From the NCBI RefSeq assembly GCF_002234675.1, contig NC_019859.2, forward strand, positions 4,433,240 to 4,497,239: a stretch of DNA of 64,000 nucleotides. The letters run 5' to 3'. A model generated the notes under the pieces. That model did not search any database. It had not been told where the DNA came from and saw only the letters and a program-made list of their open reading frames with translations. A program made the translations under genes and the position numbers. This DNA is from Oryzias latipes. Its lineage: Eukaryota; Chordata; Actinopteri; Beloniformes; Adrianichthyidae. Below are positions 13,701-24,519 of the stretch, piece after piece (the stretch's first letter is position 1; each line of letters starts with the position of its first letter).

Positions 13701-16700
13701 CTTTATCAGGTATGTCCACACTGGTTTAAACTCCTCTTTTTGTCTGCAGAAATGTGTAAAAGACACTCTATCCCCTATCAGCGTTAAGTTAAGCTTCTCC
13801 CAGCCTGATAATGACAACGCAAGTGCTGTCCTAAACGTGGACAGTAAGAAGGATTCCATTTTTGAGGTGTGTACTCTGAAAAATGTTGTAGTTGGTAAGG
13901 GGGGGGGGTCATGCCTTAAAAAAGCTAAAAAGCATACATTCTTCAAAAGATGTTGGAACAAGTGGGGTAATGTTAAGCCAGGTCGGATTAATTTTCTTAT
14001 TCTAACCTTGAATTTTTACTGACAACAATCCAACAAAACATTGAGCAAAATTAAAAGTATAACAACTATGTAAAGTTTTTTTTTTAAACTTATGTCATGA
14101 ATTATTGTAGTTTTTTTTCTTTCTAAAGAACTTCCAAAACTTAAATAAACTCCTGCTTGGGCACTAATCCCATTTTTACTTTTTTTGTAAGTGATAGATC
14201 AGGGAAAAAGTTGCATTTGTGTGTTTCTTCACCTCACTAGAATAAACACTAATTATAATCAGAAACATTCATCCATTTTGAGACATTTAATCATCCTGGT
14301 TAACAGCAGTGTTGACTGGTGTCCATCTCCAGTGTTGATATTCTTTCGACTACCATAACTCATTTATGCAATGTATTTCCAGAGGGTTCTGAAGTGGAGA
14401 AAAGTCACCTTGCGCTGATATACAACACTTTATAGTAGTGAAGTGCTCACGCAATCAAGACAAATTAGCCAAACTTGACACAGAGAAAAGCAACTTTGCA
14501 CCAGAATCGCCTGATTCACATTGACTACATTAACAGTCAAAGAGTTATAGCATGTCAAGAGCGTGTGTTATTCAGGTATCGCCTGTGAAATCTCTGGTGT
14601 TAAAGGGTTATGATTAGGCTTGTGGCAGGAATAAGTTGAACAAAATTAATAGTGTTTTTCTTTTTTTAACAGATTCCATTTGAGAAACAATGCAAGAAGA
14701 ATGACACTTGCATTGCAGAATTGGAAGTTGATTTCAACTTCATGTAAGTATATTCAACATACACGGAACAGCCATTCTGCCACTGTCTCTGACTAGATGC
14801 TCTTTGAATCTACAAGGACGCCAACGCTGTTGGTGTCCGACCAGAGTTACTTCAACGTTTCCATAGTACTGGTCAATAAAGGGGACGACTCGTACAACAC
14901 CAGCCTCACTGTGCTCCACTCTCCTGGCCTTTCCTTTTCCAGTATGAATGTCACAAAGGTGATTCAAACTTTCTGTCTATGAACAGGGTCATTCTTAAGA
15001 GTTTTTGGCAGCAGCATTGATCCATCAAAAAAACTGTCACAAATATATATGTAAAGGGTTTGAACTCAGCCTTTTTCTTTCCTTTAAAAGGCCACAAGAC
15101 AAACTTTGTATGAGTGCTATGATCTGAAAGAAGTGCTTGACAGAACTCAGTGTGGCATCAGCCGTCCTGTGTACCGCAGCGGCTCCAAGGTGAGTTCCGA
15201 TAGGCATGTTGACACCATTCCTAAAACGAGTCAAAACTAGCTGTTTCTCCAGTGTGTTTGATTCGGGCTTGTTTAGGGCTAACATCAGCATCTCTTGTTT
15301 CCATCAAGGCAACATTCCAGTCGTCTTTCCATGTCATTAAGGATATTGATTGGAATGACACAATGACAATGACCGTCTTTGGCAAAAGGTATGCACGTGA
15401 GCTAATACATTTCGGTTCATTGCCAAAGTGTTTTCTGTAATTGAGACAACTGTGTGTCCATAGTGATAACACAAACTCCAGCACGATTGATTCTGTGACC
15501 AAAACCATTAAGGTACAATATGAAATCAGGATGGTGATCGCAGTGTAAGTTTTCCTTTTCTTATCAACTGTTTAAATTAGGGGTGAAACAATCAATTGAT
15601 CATTTGATGAATTGATTTATCCAACCAGATCAATCTGTCTGCGGCAAGGTGTGATTCAAATCAAACTATTCCATTATAAAACTGTTTCAAAATGAAATAA
15701 ATGTATTATTATGGATATGGCAAAATAGCATTTGAATTGAGGTGCGGTAGGTTTTATTTTACTTTAACGTAAAAATGACCAAGTGACATGGACTGTAATG
15801 ATGAACATTTTTTTCTGCCATCACAGCGAACAATACACACATGATGACGGCAGAAAATTATCAACCATCATTCCAGTTCAACGTGTGGAAACTCTTTGAA
15901 TTTAGCAAAGACATGTGGCCATGCAGTGTGGTAGAATGTTCTAATAATATTCCGTTTGGATTATTTAATTTGAAAAAACAGTGGGCTGAACTTTATGAAA
16001 TGTGAATGGATTTGCCATTAATTCTTGTTTACTTGTTTGTTTTTACGCCTATTAAATTTACACTTCATTGTTTTGAAGAAATACAAAGAATCTGCAAAAC
16101 TTTACCTGCACTGTTCAGTAGCCAGGTATTTATCTCTGAGTCACACTGTTTGAATTTTGGGCAAAAGATGTCCTGGATCCATTTTAGGTAAGAGAATCGG
16201 ATTGAACCAATATCGACAATGAATCGTATAAATCAAACCCAAATTACAATATGAATAGAATAGTTAGTGAAATTGATCGTTACACCCCTAGTTTAAATAT
16301 TTCACAAAATTTCACAAACACAGATCCTGTAAGTTATTGAATGTTTACAAAAGAATTTTGTTTAACCGAGTCTTCTTTCATAGGAAAGAGGAGAGTGTCA
16401 CCTACCTGAACTTCACAACAGAGGATACAAAACCCAAAAAAATGGTCATTACTTACCAGGTGAGACACCAGCAGCATCCTTCCCTCTGAAGGCCATGTCA
16501 CATAGCCACAATGTACATTTTGCACGGATGAAAACTGGTCATACGTGAATATAGGTGGAAAAAGTGAAAAAAGTTGTGGTCTGTACGTGAAATTTTTACA
16601 AATGTATCACAAATGAACCATGTCAACTACGGAAGAAGTTAGACTAAACCATGCGAAGAACACATAAATTAACAGAGAACATGACTATTGTGCTGTTTAT

Positions 16701-19700
16701 ATGCAATTCATTGGTGATTTGTGTGTGAACTCATTTAAGTGTTTTCTATTCACTAGTTTTTATAGTTCGTTTCACTTTTATTAATAAAAATATATCAAGT
16801 ATCTTAAGATGAAATGTTACTTGACTGAAAGCATATCCAACAGCATTAAATAACAGAAGGTTTCTATGATTAAAATGTTTTTATGCAGCTAAATGTGTCT
16901 GCCTCCAAGTTTGACAACACATTCTGACACAGTTGAAAGAGGGCGGAGCCAAAAATTCATGTACTAAACTGTCAGCAGACCACTCAGGCTTCATAACGGT
17001 CGCGGCACACAGCTAATATGTTTGTTTTGCGTATTTTCCACCTATGATATTTCGTGTTTTTTTTTCATGATACATGCGTGATGTACGTACTTCTAAAGTG
17101 TTTCTTGTGTTCGTCATTCGGCGACGTGCACAGATGTCCGTCGAGGGTTTCCGCCAACTGGTCTTTAAGCCAATTCTGTTTTGAGCTGTTCAAAATTTTT
17201 GGTCTCCTGAGAATTAGCAAGTTTGAGTATGTAACGTAGTTTATTGCAAGAAATGTTTGCCTTTCCACGACCGTTCCACGTGTGTCTATCAGACTCAAGC
17301 ACGTCCCACCGATGCATAACTTTTATGTAAGGGTTAATGGCCAACGAAGTGTGCGTTATTATTTTTAACGCACGCCGTGGAATCCCGGTTGCTTCCGCGA
17401 AGTGCGTTAAAAAGTAATAACGCACACTTCGAAAGTCATTAACCCGCTTGTGCAAAACTTTATTTCAAGTGCAGTGGAAAAACTACTTTAAATTTGTCTT
17501 CATTGATTTTTCTGTGTTTTGGTGACAGAAACAAAATAAAATAATTTAAACTACTTAATCTCAATTTAAAAAAAAAAATCCAAGAAAAAAAAGAACAGCT
17601 AACTCAAAATGATGGAATATTACCTATGTTGAAAGAAAATCTTACTTAAAAAAAGAAGTTGCTCAAAAAAGAAAGAAAATATGGAAGATTTGATTGTTTT
17701 GTGATTTTTTTTATGTTTTGAAAGGAAACTGGAGGGTAAAAAAAAGAAAAGAAATTCTCAGAACCAAACGGTGCACCTTTCAGTCGAAAGCAGAACAGTT
17801 CAAAGTCTTAAAGAGGTCCTTAAAGGAGCTCACTTCCGCACTGCCCGTGATCCTTTGTTGTTTGCCGAGTGTGGCCCTGCATCAGCGGCGCCGCAATTCA
17901 TTGGTGATTTGTGCGTCGTTTATGTAATTTGAACGTGATATGTGCGATGATAAATGCGTGAAAAGTCTGTTAGACGTGTGGAACGGACATGGAAAGCTAC
18001 ATATGCATCTTGCAAAAATCACACACAATTGTGGAAAATTTACATAATAATTGCGTATAAACTATGTAAATTAAAATAAAAAAAATCACACATGTATGCT
18101 TTCATACTTGGCAAATGTATGTTGTAGCTGTGTGACATGGCTTTGAAACAGGAAATCAATGTGTGTATGAACTGACAGTGCTCTCATCGTTTACAGATAG
18201 ATAATACTGGTTTCAAGGAGTTTCCGGTCAATGTGTCGCTGCACTTCCCAACACAAGTCAAAGACAACTTTGAATTAATCAACTATCAGGTTTTAGTTCA
18301 TAAAGTACGTAGACAAATCGTAAAAAGAGACTTTCATACGATTGTTTTTCTGGTCATACTATAAGATATTTACATATCTTTTCCTTCAGAACAAAACCCA
18401 GTGCTCTAGTGCTCCCCATCTAAAATCTGAGGTGAGTAAAAAGCTTTAGAATAGACTAAACATTCGGACTCCTTCAGTAACATCAGTTTGCTTTGTTTCA
18501 GCACTGTTCTCCGGACATGGAATGCATCATCACACAGTGCAACAGTTTCAGTCTGAAAAAACACTCTACCGCTGTCTTCAGGCTGGAGGCAGACGTGCAT
18601 TTTAGAGACATTCGTCATTATGCAGAGGTTCGTACTATAGAAACTAGAAACAGGAAAAACAAGGCAGCGTTCTCAACGGGTGTTCTGTTACTTGACAGAT
18701 GTTTTCTGGCTTTACTGGAGGCAGCACAGACATCCGATTCAAGAGTTTGATACACGTCGATACCGACAGGAGGCGCTATGTGCTGGCTTCTTACAATGAG
18801 GTACGAAGAAGTGTGACGCAACCTCAGCGATCCTTCATCCATTCAATTTTCGATCTTCTGTATTGAACACAGAAAAGCTCTGAGAAGATCAAGCTTTTGA
18901 AGAACGGCCAACACACTGAAAACGATCCAACAACGAAATGGGTATGCAAACATCCAAATGAGTACAGAGACTCCAAAGAATAATCGCTTACAGCTTTTCT
19001 GCTTTAACAGAGCGAAGTTCGAGTTGAGATCATTGTTTCCCCCAACCAGTGGTTGATCATTGGAACTGGAGCAGGAGGGGGATTGCTGCTTCTCATCATC
19101 ATAACAATCATCTTGTGTAAAGTAAGAGTTGCCAGTAGATAACAGTGAAGTCGTTGCTCTGTCATGGTGTGAAAGCTGCCATCCTTTAGACAAGTTATGT
19201 CTAAAGGATGTGTCCCTGCTAAATACCTGGCTCAGGTGATTACAAATTCTGATAGATTCAAAAAGATCTAGATCAAGCACAGAGGTATCTCTTGAGAAAC
19301 ACCAGTGTCATCCAGCATTTCATTCTTTTACTTATCTTTTAAATGGTATTAAATGTAGATTAACAGACCTTTGAACGTGGGGATGACAAGTCCTTGTGGG
19401 GTGGACAAATAGAGAACCTCAGCATAAACCTCAGCAGTTTATTGAGTTAACACAAACATTTATAGCTGTCCTATAACTTCATTTTTGGAGCTTTAGGCTG
19501 ACCAGGTCACCAAAACCCGCTGAAAATAAGGTTTTAGTGTTTGGTCTTATGCTGCTTTCCATGTCTGTTACAAGCTGGGCTACTTCAAGAGGAAAAAACC
19601 GCCGGTGGACGAAGAAGAGGAAGGAGTAGTCTTCAACTTCCCCACGGAACAACACACTAATGGAACAGTTGGTAAATCAGAAGACGAAAGCGATTCGGAT

Positions 19701-19787
19701 CGTGTTCTCGAGGAACAACAGTCTCTTCCCGAGAACAACGGAGAACCTCAACAAGAAGACCAGCCACAGGACCAGGACTTAGCTTAA
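4719..19787 (+). CDS. itgal: Integrin alpha chain with I domain, alpha-L-like (leukocyte, beta-2 partner type)
   Basis: Likely a leukocyte adhesion receptor subunit at the cell surface. Thirty coding exons were joined: 4719-4836, 6641-6732, 7061-7140, 7215-7323, 7411-7541, 7633-7775, 7884-8034, 8218-8353, 8460-8533, 9301-9418, 9511-9653, 9898-10044, 10122-10319, 11207-11337, 13256-13413, 13502-13668, 13750-13866, 14673-14743, 14817-14958, 15091-15189, 15309-15388, 15464-15544, 16384-16459, 18197-18304, 18390-18431, 18502-18627, 18699-18800, 18873-18941, 19011-19121, 19575-19787. With one base from a missing signal-peptide exon the total is divisible by three (about 1,177 residues, near human ITGAL). 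The inserted I (VWA) domain spans exons 5-9 with MIDAS residues DGSRS, the Thr of ALTNTY and ITDGD. FG-GAP repeats follow with a calcium loop DLNGDGLRD, then thigh/calf domains, a membrane segment in 19011-19121 and an acidic tail. The juxtamembrane motif is GYFKR, not [15 protein letters not shown] favours alpha-L over alpha-M, but the exact orthologue is uncertain. The first exon could start at 4713 instead. Confidence 0.9.
5040..6300 (-). mobile_element. Degenerate Tc1/mariner-type DNA transposon
   Basis: Minus-strand translation gives pieces of a DDE transposase in several frames: VQFTDE near 5890, [15 protein letters not shown] around 5590-5650, the SHMV.PAMTSD block around 5550-5600, and ELVEEWNAS near 5180. 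This order is that of Tc1-like transposases (second Asp, then the third catalytic block). Several frameshifts and stops make it dead. A SINE has split it at 5281-5544. Terminal inverted repeats were not identified, so both ends are approximate. It lies in the integrin intron after the first listed exon. Confidence 0.8.
5281..5544 (-). mobile_element. tRNA-derived SINE, inserted in a Tc1-like element
   Basis: Read on the minus strand it starts GGGCGGCCGTGGTACAGTGG (A-box region) and carries a degenerate B-box, followed by the same body and the same 3' end as the copy at 22183-22458. The transposase pieces continue on both sides, which shows it inserted into the transposon. Confidence 0.85.
10608..10705 (+). 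mobile_element. Diverged L2-like retroposon tail
   Basis: A worn copy of the same 3' tail as at 3835-3955: acagcgaacagcccagggta, then tcagctgtgttggaaccagc, then tgtgacccactataaaaag, ending in gacaatggata. It lies in an integrin intron. The rest of 10320-11206 shows nothing recognisable. Confidence 0.45.
11690..12880 (-). mobile_element. Degenerate LINE reverse-transcriptase fragment in an integrin intron
   Basis: Minus-strand translation contains pieces typical of a non-LTR reverse transcriptase: [20 protein letters not shown] then GTILIQKDP (start of the RT domain), and further downstream blocks in shifted frames corresponding to YKKAYD and the M-D-D catalytic region. The wording [14 protein letters not shown] recalls R4/Dong- or Tx1-like families, but I cannot settle the clade. 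Many frameshifts show it is old. Both ends are approximate. Confidence 0.65.
15578..16290. mobile_element. hAT-type non-autonomous element, 713 bp
   Basis: The ends are TAGGGGTGAAAC at the left and, inverted, TAGGGGTGTAACG at the right. They are flanked by a perfect 8-bp duplication gtttaaat at 15570-15577 and 16291-16298. The interior block gtgggctgaactttatgaaa is the inverse of a block in the MITE at 2028-2395, which places both in one family. It lies in an integrin intron and has no coding potential. Confidence 0.9.
16724..17894 (-). pseudogene. Inserted copy of the zc3h8-like last exon and 3'UTR (probable processed retrocopy)
   Basis: It aligns along its length with 20918-21530 and 24180-24650, the 3'UTR and last-exon end of the minus-strand CCCH gene. 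The same 16-21-bp sequence, (gc)aattcattggtgattt(gtg), occurs at 16703-16723 and 17893-17913, as expected for a LINE-machinery target duplication. The minus-strand 5' end starts inside the last coding exon (gcggcgccgctgatgcaggg) and the 3' end lies about 50 nt beyond the AATAAA. No clear poly(A) tract remains. It starts within the last exon, so loss of introns cannot be tested. A small deletion relative to the gene is present in the coding part. Confidence 0.75.
17331..17445. repeat. 115-bp near-perfect palindrome
   Basis: The arms gggttaatggccaacgaagt... and its inverse ...acttcgaaagtcattaaccc pair over about 44 bp, with a 25-bp loop containing ccgtggaatcccggttgctt. It lies within the inserted CCCH-gene copy. 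The gene itself keeps the left arm (21515-21529 plus 23577-23600, split by a LINE), but different sequence follows. It is probably a small palindromic MITE. Confidence 0.8.
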
Positions 19788-19935
19788 CGAAAATTCAGCC
19801 TCACAGCCGCCTAAAACTATCCTGACAACTCGTAAGGAATATAGAGAGAAATCTGGAATAATCACCAAAAGAATTTTTTCTGTTAAAAAAGCAAAACTAC
19901 GAAACCAGGTCAAGAGTTTGATGACCCAAAATCTA

Positions 19936-19938
19936 AAA

Positions 19939-19973
<35 letters not shown>

Positions 19974-19975
19974 AT
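19936..19975 (+). repeat. (AAAT)n microsatellite in the integrin 3'UTR
   Basis: About ten aaat units lie 150 bp after the integrin stop codon. They contain repeated AATAAA hexamers that could serve as the polyadenylation signal. Confidence 0.8.
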
Positions 19976-20149
19976 TCTACAAAAATGATGATGCGAATAC
20001 TTTTAATCAGATTTGTCTTTAAAGCAAATGCTAAAAACTTTGGCCAGAACTGTCTCTAGTGAAGAGAACAACTTTGTTTCTACTTCTGAACGTATTAAAA
20101 AAATTCAGTATTTAAGTAATAATCCAGTTCAAACATTTCAAACGAAGAA

Positions 20150-20364
20150 CAAAATGGCTAAAGTAAAAGTAAAGTAAAGTTTTACTTTATTTATCCCACA
20201 ATGGGGAAATTGTTCTACGCATTTGACCCATCCCCTGGGGGGAAAGGTGAGCTGCAGACGAACCGCACCCAGGAGGCGACAGCTGGCTGGGGAGAGCGGG
20301 GATTGAACCGCCAACCCTTCAGTCATTGGACGACCTGCTCTATCGTCTGAGCCACTTGCCACCC
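20150..20364 (-). mobile_element. tRNA-derived SINE (second family)
   Basis: On the minus strand it starts GGGTGGCAAGTGGCTCAGACG (A-box tggctcagacg) and has the B-box ggttcaatccc, a tRNA-like spacing. It ends with ccattgtgggataaataaag and a short A/T-rich tail. It lies between the convergent 3' ends of the integrin and CCCH genes. Confidence 0.75.
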
Positions 20365-20971
20365 AAACAGCAAAGAACCGAATAAATCAGAATCGGGAGG
20401 ACCTACAGAGCAGAGAACGGTCCTGCTAAGTTGTTCACGCGTCCATCTTCATGAAAATCTTACTAAAATGATTGACAGGTCTGTGTAACTTGCTTTGTAT
20501 TGTTGAGCCATGTGCAATGTAAAGTGTTCTAAAAGAACCAATAAAGACTCCAATTAAAGAGTAAAATCCTATTTAAAGACTTTGGACATGCTATCAACTT
20601 CAAAAGTGAAAAACTTTAAAAAATAAAAACATTTATTCCAATTTTTGTAAAAGAATTACAGTGTTAAATTCTAGTTAACAATCATAGTAGTACTCTGACT
20701 CTGAATGTAAGCCCCAAATAACCTTTACTGTGAGAAATCACCTAATTCTGTTGAGCAAAAGGAAAGTTGTAAAAATCATATTGCCATTTCTAAGCATAAA
20801 CCGCTCTTTTTTGCATGTATGTAAATGTGCGTGGGTCCAAACAGATCTATTTATGTCTGTATATCTCATTTTAATATCTGTTTAGAGTTTTAATCATTGC
20901 TTCAGTTGTTTTTTTGTGTGTGAACTGATTTAAGTGTTTTCTATTCACTAGTTTTTATACTTTGTTTCACT

Positions 20972-20977
20972 TTTATT
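20972..20977 (-). terminator. Candidate polyadenylation signal of the zc3h8-like gene
   Basis: AATAAA on the minus strand. Homology between this locus and the inserted copy upstream stops about 50 nt beyond it, as expected if the copied RNA ended there. Confidence 0.55.
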
Positions 20978-21529
20978 AATAAAAATATACCAAGTATCTT
21001 AAGATGAAATGTTACTTGACTGAAAGCATATCCAACAGCATTAAATAACAGAAGGTTTTAGTATTAAAATGTTTTTTATGCAGCTAAATGTGTCTCCGTC
21101 CAAGTTTGGCTTAGACATTCTGACACCATTGAAAGAGGGCGGAGCCAAAAGTTCATGTACGAAACTGTCAGTAGACCAGTCAGGCTTGTTGCGGCACACA
21201 GCTAATATATTCGTTTAGATATTTTCCGCCTATGATATTTCGGTTTTTTTTATACATGCGCGATGTACGTACTTCCAAGTGTTTCTTGTGTTCGCCATTC
21301 GGCAACGTGCGCAGATGTCTGTCGAGGGGGTCCGCCAACGGGTTTTTACCTAAATTCTGTTTTGAGCTGTTCAAAATTTTTGGTCTCCTGAGAATTACTA
21401 AGTTTGAGTACGTAACATAGTTTATTGCAAGAAATTTGTGCCTTTCCACGACCGTTCCATGTGTGCCTATTAGACTTTTCAAGTACGTCCCACTGATGCA
21501 TAACTTTTATGTAAGGGCTAATGGCCGAC

Positions 21530-23565
21530 TATTTTCAGAGAAATCAACAGCAAGTGGTAAAGCACCTGGTCTTGATGGCATCCCATCAGAGATTCTGAAA
21601 TATGGTGGCGAGAAGTTGTGTGAATGTCTGTTAGATCTATTCAACAGATGTCTTATCTCTGGTACTGTGCCACAAGACTTCCGAGATGCTTTAATTGTCA
21701 CCATCTACAAGAAAAAGGGTGACCATGCAGATTGCGGAAACCATCGGTGTATGTCACTACTGGCCATAGCTGGAAAAGTGCTTGCAAAGATTGTCCTGAA
21801 TAGATTAAAGACCATTGCTGAAGTACTTCCTGAGTCTCAGTGTGGTTTCCGGGCTGGTCGTTCCACTTCAGACATGATTTTCACTCTGAGACAGCTGCAG
21901 GAGAAGGCAGCAGAACAGCACCAACAACTTTATATAGTCTTTGTAGATTTTACAAAGGCTTTTGATACAGTCAATCGTACAACTCTATGGAAGGTCCTTG
22001 AAACTTATGGTTGCCCAGACAAGCTTGTCAACATTATTAGGCAATTTCATGATGGAATGAGGGCACAGGTTTCAGTTGGTAGTGAACCCAGTGACACCTT
22101 TCCAGTTAAACATGGCCTGAAGCAAGGCTGTGTTCTGGCACCAACCCTCTTCTCTCTATATCTTACAGCTGTACTGGATACTAAATGGTAAATGGCGTAT
22201 ACTTATATAGCGCTTTCTACCTTCTTACGAAGGCCCAAAGCGCCTTACAGTCACAGTCCCATTCAGCCATGCACACACACATTCACACACTGGCGGCGGC
22301 TCCGCTGCCGAACACTGGCGCCAACCTCCCACCAGAGGCAAGGTGGGGTTCAGTGTCTTGCCCAAGGACACTTCGACACATGGGCGTGCAAGGCGGGAAT
22401 CGAACCTGCAATCTTACGATCATGGGTCGACCGCCCTACCGCTGCACCACGACCGCCCACTATGAAAGAAGGCCCAAACAAGGGTGTCTTCATCCGCACA
22501 AGAACTGATGGTAAACTTTTCAACCTCGCCCGTCTTCGTGCCCACACTAAGACACAGGAGATGTGTGTCAGAGAACTACTTTATACTGATGACTCAGCCC
22601 TTGTAGCTAGTAACGCATCTGATATGCAACAGGTTGTAGATCGCTTTTCCTTTGCAGCTGAGATGTTTGGATTGAAGATTAATATCTCTAAAACCGAACT
22701 ACTGTATCAGCTTGACCACATTATCCAACAAACACCCGGAGACGATTATGGTCCATGATGAACCACTGAAGTCAACAAAGAGTTTTCTTACCTGGGCAGT
22801 ACCTTAACTAACTCAAACTCAGCTGATCTGGAAGTGGAACGGAGAATACTTTCTGCCACTAAGGCCTATGGTGCACTACAAAAGAGACTGTGGAGTTGCC
22901 ATGAAATCAGTACAAGTACCAAAGTGAAGGTATATGCAATCGCAGTCATCCCCTGTTTGCTATACTCCATCGAGTGTACCACACTCTACCGCAGACATAT
23001 CAAGGCTCTAACACGACTTCAGCTTCGCCACCTTCACTTCATTCTCTACATCAAGTGGCAAGATCGTATCCCAGATGTTGAGGTTTTGAGACGTGCCAAC
23101 ACAGTTAGCGTTGATGCCCTAATAACATCTGCACAACTTCGATGGGCAGGGCACGTGTGTCGGATGCCCAACAATAGATTACTCAAAGCAGTCTTCTACT
23201 CAGAACTTTCTCAAGGAAAAAGGAGCCGCGGTGGACAGACACTACGCTATGAAGATGTGCTAAAGCGACACATGAAGAGAGCAAGCATCCCACACTACAA
23301 CTGGGAAGAAGAAGCCCTACAAAAATCCAAATGGCGTGCAACTTTAAAGGAAGCCATGACAACCATTGAAGACCAACGCCAACGTGAATACCAACAGGCA
23401 CATTACCGGCGTCACTCCGTAGCAACTTCAACCGATTTCAAATGCTTGAAATGTGATCGCTTCTGCAGATCCCGTGCTGGACTAGCAGACCACATGAGAG
23501 CCTGTCATTTTTAATCCTCAAACTCAAGACAGTCAACTTCGACATACGAAGGACAGCCATACATA
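21530..23565 (+). mobile_element. 5'-truncated LINE with reverse transcriptase and C-terminal zinc finger
   Basis: The element is flanked by a perfect 11-bp duplication, taatggccgac, at 21519-21529 and 23566-23576. The reading frame starts inside the RT domain (GKAPGLDGIPSEILKYGGEK), followed by GFRAGRSTSDMIFTLRQLQE, VDFTKAFDTVNR, HGLKQGCVLAPTLFSLYL and the catalytic LLYTDD. The C-terminal part has RWAGHVCRMPNNRL and a C2H2-like finger (CLKCDRFC...HMRACH), with a stop codon at about 23512. A SINE splits the frame at 22183-22458, and one frameshift lies around 22720-22760. Otherwise the frame is open, so the copy is fairly young. The clade is uncertain (I/Nimb- or RTE-like). It is antisense to the CCCH gene. 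Confidence 0.85.
22183..22458 (-). mobile_element. tRNA-derived SINE nested in a LINE
   Basis: On the minus strand it starts GGGCGGTCGTGGTGCAGCGG with A-box tggtgcagcgg and a perfect B-box ggttcgattcc, and ends in repeated ccatttaccattt. It interrupts the RT frame between ...LTAVLDT and MKEGPNKG; the trinucleotide act is repeated at both junctions. The same family occurs at 5281-5544, and its 3' end matches 28537-28620. Confidence 0.9.
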
Positions 23566-24519
23566 TAATGGCCGACGAAGTGTGCATTATTACTTTTTAA
23601 TACCATGATCACTTACAAAAGCAATACTTATTAACCAGTTTTTACTACTTAATTCTTCTTTTTTTTCCGATTTGGATCTCTTTTTCACAAAAAGCAGACC
23701 ATTTGTTACGTTATGCGGCGCATCATGTAACATGTAGTCCGCGTCGCGCAGCAACAGCGCTGCAGTCAAGATTCGGCGATTATATATCTTTCCAATGGGT
23801 TGAATAAAGCATCAGTTCAGAGAGAAAGTTCACCTCTTACTGCTTGTTTTTGTCCAAATGATGAAGCAAAAGCTGGTTTTAAAGAAGCTGGCGCAGTGAT
23901 ACAAAACATTTAAGCTAGGTGACCGGAACTTCTTTTTTCACCGTGCGGTTATCAGGTTTTAATGCACACCCAGCAGCCAATCAGAATCGAGTATTCACCC
24001 GGACCATGGTAGAAAGCGCGAATATATCACGTTAAATAATGCAATTGCATAAATAAAAAACAATTATTCCCTAAATATAAACTTAATAAAATAATGTTTC
24101 CTACCTCTTAAATATAAAGACAACATTTTGTTTTAATATTTAGATTTTTCTTTTTATTCTTCGTCATGATTTGGTCAAACTTTTTGTACAAAACTTTATT
24201 TAAAGTGCAGTAAAAAAAACTACTTTAAATTTGTCTTCATTGATTTTTCTGTGTTTTGGGAACAGAGAAACAAAATAAAAGAATTGAAACTACTTAATTT
24301 CAATTTTAAAAAAAAAATCTAAGAAACAAAAGAACAGCTAACTCAAAATGATGGAATATTACCTGCGTTGACAGAAAATCTTACTTAAAAAAAGAAGTTG
24401 CTCAAAAAAGAAAGAAAATATGGAAGATTTGCTTGTTTTGTGAATTTTTTTATGTTTTGAAAAGAAACTGGAGGGTAAAAAAAAAGAAAAAAAAGTCTCA
24501 GAACCAAACGGTGCACCTT

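Larger units (their letters stand above)
16492..18141. mobile_element. TIR-bearing DNA element (about 0.46 kb without its insertion)
   Basis: The left end reads gccatgtcacatagccacaa and the right end, inverted, reads gccatgtcacacagctacaa; both continue into catac/gtacattt-like sequence, giving an inverted repeat of about 30 bp. A 1.2-kb segment derived from the neighbouring CCCH gene interrupts it at 16724-17894. The flanking duplication is unclear, so the superfamily is not assigned. Confidence 0.7.
20918..24519 (-). other. 3'UTR of the zc3h8-like gene with a LINE insertion
   Basis: It follows the stop codon at 24520-24522. The AATAAA signal on the minus strand is at 20972-20977, and the end of homology to the inserted copy at 16724-17894 suggests transcript ends near 20918. 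The segment holds the LINE at 21530-23565 and about 590 bp (23600-24180) absent from the inserted copy, which contains the block caccc(g/a)cagccaatcagaat known to me as a dispersed fish repeat. The UTR extent is inferred and needs transcript data. Confidence 0.6.

Noticed and set aside
13750-13892. Longer integrin exon ending at gttg/gtaagg
   Set aside because: It would end in phase 1, but the next exon (IPFEKQC) needs phase 0. The donor after FE fits.
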